NCBI GenBank assembly: GCA_027063065.1
Contig: JAMOSO010000006.1
Location: forward strand, 1 to 19,390
Source: Planctomycetota bacterium
Lineage (GTDB): Bacteria; Planctomycetota; JAMOSO01
DNA length: 19,390 nt
Direction of reading: 5' to 3'
In this document: piece after piece, positions 15,660-19,390 of the stretch
Layout: each line of letters starts with the position of its first letter
Numbering within the stretch: the stretch's first letter is position 1
Translations under genes and position numbers: made by a program
The notes under the pieces: generated by a model
Seen by the model: the letters and a program-made list of their open reading frames with translations, nothing else
Database searches by the model: none
Told to the model about the DNA's origin: nothing

Positions 15660-17186
15660 ATGTTTGAATTTTTGCGTAAACATTCTAAAGTTGTTATGTG
15701 GGTCGTATTGATTTTTGTCGGTGCACCTTTTGTGTTTTTTTATGGTGTTAGTAGTCAAGTTGGCAAGAGTCGAAAGATTGAATTGACTGTCTACGGCCAT
15801 AAGATTTCATCTGCAGAGTTAATGGCCGAGCAAAGAATGATTGATATGTTTAGTCAAAGTCGTAATCAAGATCCAAATTTTCTTGTTAATCAGGCTAAAC
15901 AAAACTTGACACTTTATTATAAAGCTGTCGGTGCGGGTGTTAAGGCATCAGATGCAATGGTACGCAACTATATCGCTAAATTTCCTCCATTTTTAGATAA
16001 TGGAAGATTTGAAAAAGAATTTTATAAAGATTTTTTAGGTCGTTATCGTATGACATCTGCAAGCTTTGAAGAGGGCATTCGCAGGATTTTAACCATGCAA
16101 AAGTTTGTTGATATTTTGCGTGGTGCTGTGCGTATTAGTGATGATGAAATTGTCAAAAATTTTACTCGTCAAAATCAAACAGCGGATTTTAAGTCAGTAA
16201 CTTTAAATAGTGATGATTTTAAAAAGCAAGTTCAAATTACAGAAGACGATATCGTCAGTTATTATGCCAGCAATAAGAAATCATTTGAAAAAGAGGCAGA
16301 AATAAAAATAGAATATTTATTGGCGTGGGCTAATGATTATGAACAAACAGTTAAAGTATCTGAAGCAGAAATTAAAACTCAGTACGAAAACACAAAAAAA
16401 CGCTATAAAGATAAATCTTTTGGTGATGTTCACGATGAAATTAAATCGTTGTTGACTAAAATGAAATCAGAAAATTTAGCAAAAGAAGCGATGGATAATT
16501 TGCGCGCAAAAATGGTTCTTAAAAATGCAAATTGGCAAGATTTGGCAAAAAAGAATAATATTATTTATAAAATTTCACCCTTTTTTGGTGCAAGTAAAAT
16601 TGTAAGTCAGGATTTTGGATGGGCGCAAATTGATTTTAATGCTAAAGAAAACCAGATTAGCCCTATTATTAGAACTTTAAATTTCAAATCGGGTATGAAA
16701 ATAGGTCAAATGATTTATCGTGTGTTAGCTAAAAAATCGGCAGTCATACCTAAGCTGGCAGATATCAAAGAAAAAGTTAAAGAAAAATTAATCATAGAAA
16801 AAAGTAAAGAATTGGCTGCTTTTGAAATGCAAAAAATTCAAAAACTATTAGTTAAACAAGATTTTGATAAAGTTGCCAAACAAAACAAGTTAGATGTCGA
16901 TAATCATAAAAATGTTACATTTAATAGTTTAGGTGTCGATGGTGATAAATTATACGCTTTGCCAATAGGTGGTGTAAGTGAAGTTCTTTCTCAGCCTGAT
17001 CGTATTGTTGTTGGTATGCCAGCTAAATATAATGTATTTAAATTAATTAAACGTAATCCGATTGATGAGGCAGAGTTGAATAAGAAAAAAGATGAAATTA
17101 AACGTAGTTTAACTAATGCAAAAAATTCATTATTTTGGCAATCAATTAGTCAAGAAATTGATGAGGAAAATAAAAAATTACCTTGA
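15660..17186 (+). CDS. Membrane-anchored SurA/PpiD-type periplasmic folding factor
   Basis: I choose ATG 15660 because GAGGA (15650-15654) lies five bases upstream; an in-frame TTG at 15648 is less likely. The 508-residue product begins MFEFLRKHSKVVMWVVLIFV, a short positive N terminus followed by one membrane span (about 9-29), like PpiD. The rest should lie in the periplasm. Residues about 35-170 resemble the helical SurA/PpiD N-terminal chaperone domain, with YGHKISSAEL and a long charged helical stretch. The middle and C-terminal parts are rich in Lys and Glu helices. I do not see a clear parvulin isomerase domain: the typical glycine- and histidine-containing motifs are absent or very degenerate. 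It probably helps fold exported and outer-membrane proteins as a chaperone; isomerase activity is doubtful. The gene is followed closely by tRNA-His. Confidence 0.7.
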   Translation: MFEFLRKHSKVVMWVVLIFVGAPFVFFYGVSSQVGKSRKIELTVYGHKISSAELMAEQRMIDMFSQSRNQDPNFLVNQAKQNLTLYYKAVGAGVKASDAMVRNYIAKFPPFLDNGRFEKEFYKDFLGRYRMTSASFEEGIRRILTMQKFVDILRGAVRISDDEIVKNFTRQNQTADFKSVTLNSDDFKKQVQITEDDIVSYYASNKKSFEKEAEIKIEYLLAWANDYEQTVKVSEAEIKTQYENTKKRYKDKSFGDVHDEIKSLLTKMKSENLAKEAMDNLRAKMVLKNANWQDLAKKNNIIYKISPFFGASKIVSQDFGWAQIDFNAKENQISPIIRTLNFKSGMKIGQMIYRVLAKKSAVIPKLADIKEKVKEKLIIEKSKELAAFEMQKIQKLLVKQDFDKVAKQNKLDVDNHKNVTFNSLGVDGDKLYALPIGGVSEVLSQPDRIVVGMPAKYNVFKLIKRNPIDEAELNKKKDEIKRSLTNAKNSLFWQSISQEIDEENKKLP

Positions 17187-17210
17187 TTTCAAAAACAAAA
17201 TAAGCATAAT
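17183..17210 (+). promoter_or_regulatory. Candidate promoter for tRNA-His
   Basis: TTGATT (17183-17188) overlaps the stop codon of the PpiD-like gene, and CATAAT (17205-17210) follows after 16 bases. A start near 17217 would lie about 11 bases before the tRNA, which is normal for a tRNA gene. Read-through from the upstream gene is also possible because no terminator separates them. Confidence 0.45.
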
Positions 17211-17227
17211 ACTCCACTCAAAGATAT

Positions 17228-17303
17228 GGTGCCTGTAGCTCAGCGGTAGAGCCCTCGGTTGTGATCCGAGTGGTCGTGGGTTCAAATCCCATCAGGCACC
17301 CCA
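17228..17303 (+). tRNA. tRNA-His (anticodon GTG), CCA encoded
   Basis: The cloverleaf is complete. The acceptor stem GTGCCTG (17229-17235) pairs with CAGGCAC (17293-17299). The D arm has GCTC/GAGC. The anticodon stem CTCGG/CCGAG encloses TTGTGAT with GTG at 17261-17263. The T arm is GTGGG-TTCAAAT-CCCAT. The extra 5' G (17228) facing C73 (17300) is the histidine identity element. CCA is encoded at 17301-17303. Confidence 0.97.
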
Positions 17304-17309
17304 ATATAT

Positions 17310-17344
17310 GCTCGCTTTTAACTTGTTAAAGGCGAGCTTTTTTT
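17310..17344 (+). terminator. Intrinsic terminator after tRNA-His
   Basis: GCTCGCTTTTAA (17310-17321) pairs with TTAAAGGCGAGC (17326-17337) over 12 bases with one T-G pair, closing a CTTG loop. Seven T residues follow at 17338-17344. This is a textbook rho-independent terminator. Confidence 0.9.
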
Positions 17345-17363
17345 ATGCTTTTGTTTTATTAAA

Positions 17364-17381
17364 TACGCATTTAAGTGCGTA
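17364..17381 (+). promoter_or_regulatory. 18-bp near-palindrome upstream of cheW
   Basis: TACGCATTTAAGTGCGTA has outer arms TACGCA/TGCGTA that match exactly and only one mismatched central pair. It lies about 50 bases upstream of the promoter-like element of cheW and could be a regulator site. Function is unproven. Confidence 0.25.
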
Positions 17382-17411
17382 AATACGGGTTGTACGGCAT
17401 TATTTTTTTTA

Positions 17412-17439
17412 TTTACCTACTTAAAATCTCACTTATACT
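17412..17439 (+). promoter_or_regulatory. Candidate sigma70-like promoter for cheW
   Basis: TTTACC (17412-17417) and TATACT (17434-17439) are 16 bases apart, which would start transcription near 17446 and give a leader of about 40 bases carrying AAGGGAG. No sigma28 or sigma54 flagellar-type promoter was recognised here. Confidence 0.4.
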
Positions 17440-17485
17440 TATGTTCAAAGACTGATTTTAAGACTTATTAAAAAGGGAGAAATAT

Positions 17486-17986
17486 ATGGAAGATTCAAAA
17501 GACTCATTAGAGTCTGTAGTTGATTCTAGGGTAGGACTTTATTTAACTTTTGTGTTAAGTAATGAAATTTACGGTTTTGAAATTTTAAAAGTACAAGAAA
17601 TTATCGGTCAGATGCCTATAACTCGTGTGCCTAATATCCCAGAACATTTTAGGGGTGTTACTAATTTGCGTGGTAAGGTGATACCAGTTGTCGATTTGGG
17701 CAAATGTTTTGGTTTAGGTACAATTACAGAAAACGAAAAAACATGTATTATTGTATTGCAAATCAATATGGATGGTAAAGATCATATTCTTGGCGTTATG
17801 GTAGATGAAGTTTCAGAGGTGCTTTCCATATCTGCTAATCAAATAGAAGACTCACCTTCTTTTGGAACTATCGATACTGAATTTATTATGGGTATGGGTA
17901 AGGTTGATAAAAAAGTTGTAATGTTATTAGATGGTGAAAGATTATTTTCTAAAGACGAAATTAAATCTGCTGAAATTGCAGACTAA
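17486..17986 (+). CDS. cheW: Chemotaxis adaptor protein CheW
   Basis: The 166-residue protein is a single CheW domain that links chemoreceptors to the CheA kinase under the cell membrane. Family hallmarks are the opening strand YLTFVLSNEIYGFEI, the segment KVQEIIGQMPITRVPN, the conserved NLRGKVIPVVDL near 60-71, and the late block GVMVDEVSEVL. A short acidic tail follows the fold. AAGGGAG at 17473-17479 gives a strong ribosome-binding site seven bases before the ATG. The gene is alone: no cheA, receptor or flagellar gene is next to it. A possible broken STAS-domain gene lies directly downstream. It could serve motility, or a non-flagellar chemosensory array; the window does not decide. Confidence 0.92.
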   Translation: MEDSKDSLESVVDSRVGLYLTFVLSNEIYGFEILKVQEIIGQMPITRVPNIPEHFRGVTNLRGKVIPVVDLGKCFGLGTITENEKTCIIVLQINMDGKDHILGVMVDEVSEVLSISANQIEDSPSFGTIDTEFIMGMGKVDKKVVMLLDGERLFSKDEIKSAEIAD

Positions 17987-18000
17987 TCATATGAGGGTTA

Positions 18001-18240
18001 ATGGTATGTTTAAAAAATGAAGCATAAAATTAATGGCTATATATTTATTAGTGGGCATTAACCAATATTTATATAATAGGTGTTATAGCTTGGAATCTAT
18101 CCAATGATAGTATGGAAGATGTTGGTTTGCAGGGATTAACAGCATTAAAAAAATTATGATTAGTTGGCGGTCAATTTGCACTTAAATCTGTTTTTCAGGA
18201 CATTAAATTAAAGTTTGTACCATGCGCTTACACAAGCTAG
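18001..18240 (+). pseudogene. Possible decayed STAS-domain (anti-sigma-antagonist-like) gene
   Basis: Right after cheW, GAGGG near 17992 precedes ATG 18001, but this frame stops after eight codons. From 18079 the same frame reads GVIAWNLSNDSMEDVGLQGL, then TALKKL, a TGA stop at 18157-18159, and then LVGGQFALKSVF and IKLKFVPCAYTS, ending at TAG 18238. The order of a short strand, LSN, an acidic turn, GL..L..L, GG and a further strand resembles a STAS domain. A piece reading KINGYIFISGH in another frame (18026-18058) could be the first strand, displaced by a frameshift. The similarity is loose and made by eye; it could be a different broken gene or chance. Confidence 0.3.
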
Positions 18241-18425
18241 TCTATCATTAATATTTAGATCATTATTTTGAGCCTAGTTCTATAACACGATTTGCTACAT
18301 GGCTTTTTAGTTTCTGCACTTGCTAGCGATACCGTTGTTTATGCAGGCACTTCAAAAGTCCTAACACTCTTGTTTGATAGATTTGTATTAATGGTTTTAT
18401 CGTTATTTACTTTTGTGTTTTATAA
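18241..18425. other. AT-rich spacer between the decayed region and the Rpn gene; no recognisable gene
   Basis: Both strands were read. A + strand stretch from 18292 gives LLHGFLVSALASDTVVYAGT and continues as the antisense of the Rpn gene. It lacks a ribosome-binding site, and I cannot match it to a family. It may be another gene scrap. No terminator for the leftward Rpn gene was seen. Confidence 0.4.
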
Positions 18426-19310
18426 TTATTTAAGCTCATTAATAAATTCTACATCTAAACCAGTCTTTAATGATATAGTCTCAACATCTAAAACATCTAA
18501 TAAATTTTTAGCTATTTCTATTTGTTTCTTTCTTTCGCCTTCTTCAAGTCCTTTTTGCATTCCTTTTTCAAGCCCTTTTTGTATTCCTTTTTCAAGACCT
18601 TTCTTTTCAGCAGTTTTTAAAGCATTTATCTCATCAAACTCTTTTAATGCTATGTATTCATATACTTCTAGTTCTTTTGAGTTCCAAGCCGTTTGAGTAA
18701 CTATGTCAAATGCTTCTTTAAACTCTTCTATATTTTCGTACTCTTTTGGAATTATGCTTAAATCAGATGCATTTTTTAAGAAATATATCCATTTATCTAA
18801 TATAGAGTCTAACTTTTTTAGTTCTTTAGTAAATTTTGGTAGTTCTATAAATGTAAATTCAAAATCTTTTAAATCTTGTGTATTTGTTTCTTGATTTATT
18901 ATGAGGTGTCTACTTATAAAGTCTTTGTTTTCAAATATATTAAAGTTTAATATTCCTATAAAATAAACTTGCTTAAGTTTTGTGTAGTCATTACCTTTTG
19001 GTAGTTGAGAGATATAAGCTTTAGATGTGTAGTATAAACTTCTTTTGTTAAAGTCTCCCATATCTTTTTTTTGCATCTCTACTATAAAAGTTTCTTTGTT
19101 TTGATTTGTTGCTTTTATATCTAGTATAGTTTCTTTTAATTCTGGAATGCGAGGAACTTGATAAGGGTTGGCTAACTCTACATCTACTATAATTTTTTCA
19201 TTTTTAAAATCTAAGACGCTATTTAAAAAAGAAATTAGTATATTTTTATGATGTTCATTACCAAAGATTTTTTTAAATGCTATATCGTTTTTTGGGTCCG
19301 CAAATTGCAT
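18426..19310 (-). CDS. Rpn family PD-(D/E)XK nuclease (recombination-promoting nuclease/putative transposase)
   Basis: The 294-residue protein begins MQFADPKNDIAFKKIFG, the standard opening of the Rpn/PF12784-type nuclease family. The PD-(D/E)XK active-site pattern is visible as LDIKAT with D64, then FIVEMQ with E78 and Q80, followed by R90 and the YYTSKAYISQL helix typical of the family. Family members cut DNA with little specificity and have been linked to RecA-independent recombination and to defence-like roles. They are often spread by horizontal transfer. Near the C terminus (about 237-259) is a KGLEKG repeat coded by tandem DNA. On the minus strand AAGGA (19320-19316) lies five bases before the ATG. 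It is the only minus-strand gene and sits beside decayed DNA, consistent with an acquired gene. The frame is intact. Confidence 0.88.
   Translation of the reverse strand: MQFADPKNDIAFKKIFGNEHHKNILISFLNSVLDFKNEKIIVDVELANPYQVPRIPELKETILDIKATNQNKETFIVEMQKKDMGDFNKRSLYYTSKAYISQLPKGNDYTKLKQVYFIGILNFNIFENKDFISRHLIINQETNTQDLKDFEFTFIELPKFTKELKKLDSILDKWIYFLKNASDLSIIPKEYENIEEFKEAFDIVTQTAWNSKELEVYEYIALKEFDEINALKTAEKKGLEKGIQKGLEKGMQKGLEEGERKKQIEIAKNLLDVLDVETISLKTGLDVEFINELK
18544..18603 (-). repeat. In-frame 24-bp tandem repeat inside the Rpn gene
   Basis: Two near-identical 24-base units (18544-18567 and 18568-18591, two base differences) and a partial third (18592-18603) encode KGLEKGIQ/KGLEKGMQ steps. 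Each unit is eight codons, so loss or gain keeps the frame. Such Gly/Lys/Glu repeats are common near the C terminus of this family and probably form a charged linker or helix of variable length. Confidence 0.8.
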
Positions 19311-19390
19311 ACTAATCCTTTTTGATTTTCTATATTAATTGAAATGAAATATTGTGGCATAATATAAATAAATAATCTATAAAATTTATT

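Noticed and set aside
17228-17344. An integrated element using tRNA-His as attachment site.
   Set aside because: No integrase gene and no repeat of the tRNA 3' end were seen downstream; a normal terminator and cheW follow.
18292-18696. A 134-residue + strand frame across the end of the Rpn gene.
   Set aside because: Most of it is antisense to the Rpn gene, with Ser/Phe repeats mirroring the 24-bp coding repeat. The first 40 residues match no family I know.

Overview
The window is an AT-rich stretch of a Gram-negative bacterial chromosome. Two features suggest a glycan-degrading member of the PVC group, perhaps Lentisphaerota. One is a GntR-type regulator fused to a cytoplasmic solute-binding-protein fold. 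The other is a large exported LamG plus heparinase-type protein set among cytoplasmic esterase and glycosidase genes. This placement rests on gene style only and is tentative; no rRNA or phylogenetic marker was analysed. All coding genes except the last are on the + strand.

Region 1 (1-4590): the C-terminal part of a multi-pass transporter runs in from the left edge. It is followed at once by the decayed remains of a glycoside hydrolase family 4 (melA-like) gene. Three closely spaced genes for soluble enzymes come next: a calcineurin-type metallophosphoesterase, a sialate O-acetylesterase-like SGNH esterase and a PHP-domain phosphoesterase.

Region 2 (4591-12254): a promoter-like element and an exact 25-bp tandem repeat, each copy holding a 12-bp palindrome, precede a GntR/solute-binding regulator. 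Then come a 1187-residue exported LamG/heparinase-II/III-like protein and a cytoplasmic GH31 alpha-glycosidase, closed by an 18-bp-stem hairpin terminator. Read together, regions 1 and 2 look like a small glycan-utilisation locus. An exported polysaccharide-active enzyme would act outside the inner membrane, a transporter would bring fragments in, and cytoplasmic enzymes would remove acetyl groups and glycosyl residues. The regulator would sense an internal sugar. The substrate cannot be named from sequence alone.

Region 3 (12255-17344): housekeeping genes. These are elongation factor G (no Shine-Dalgarno at its start, with a possible leader ORF and hairpin ahead of it), bifunctional RibD, and a membrane-anchored PpiD/SurA-type chaperone. 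A tRNA-His (GTG) with encoded CCA and a strong intrinsic terminator close the region.

Region 4 (17345-19390): a stand-alone CheW adaptor, then about 440 bp of decayed DNA that may include a broken STAS-domain gene. On the opposite strand is an Rpn-family PD-(D/E)XK nuclease carrying an in-frame 24-bp repeat.

I did not see a clearly new defence or mobile system. The items most worth checking are the tandem operator upstream of the regulator, the step-by-step readable decay of the GH4 gene, the leader of the EF-G gene, and the possible STAS remnant beside cheW.
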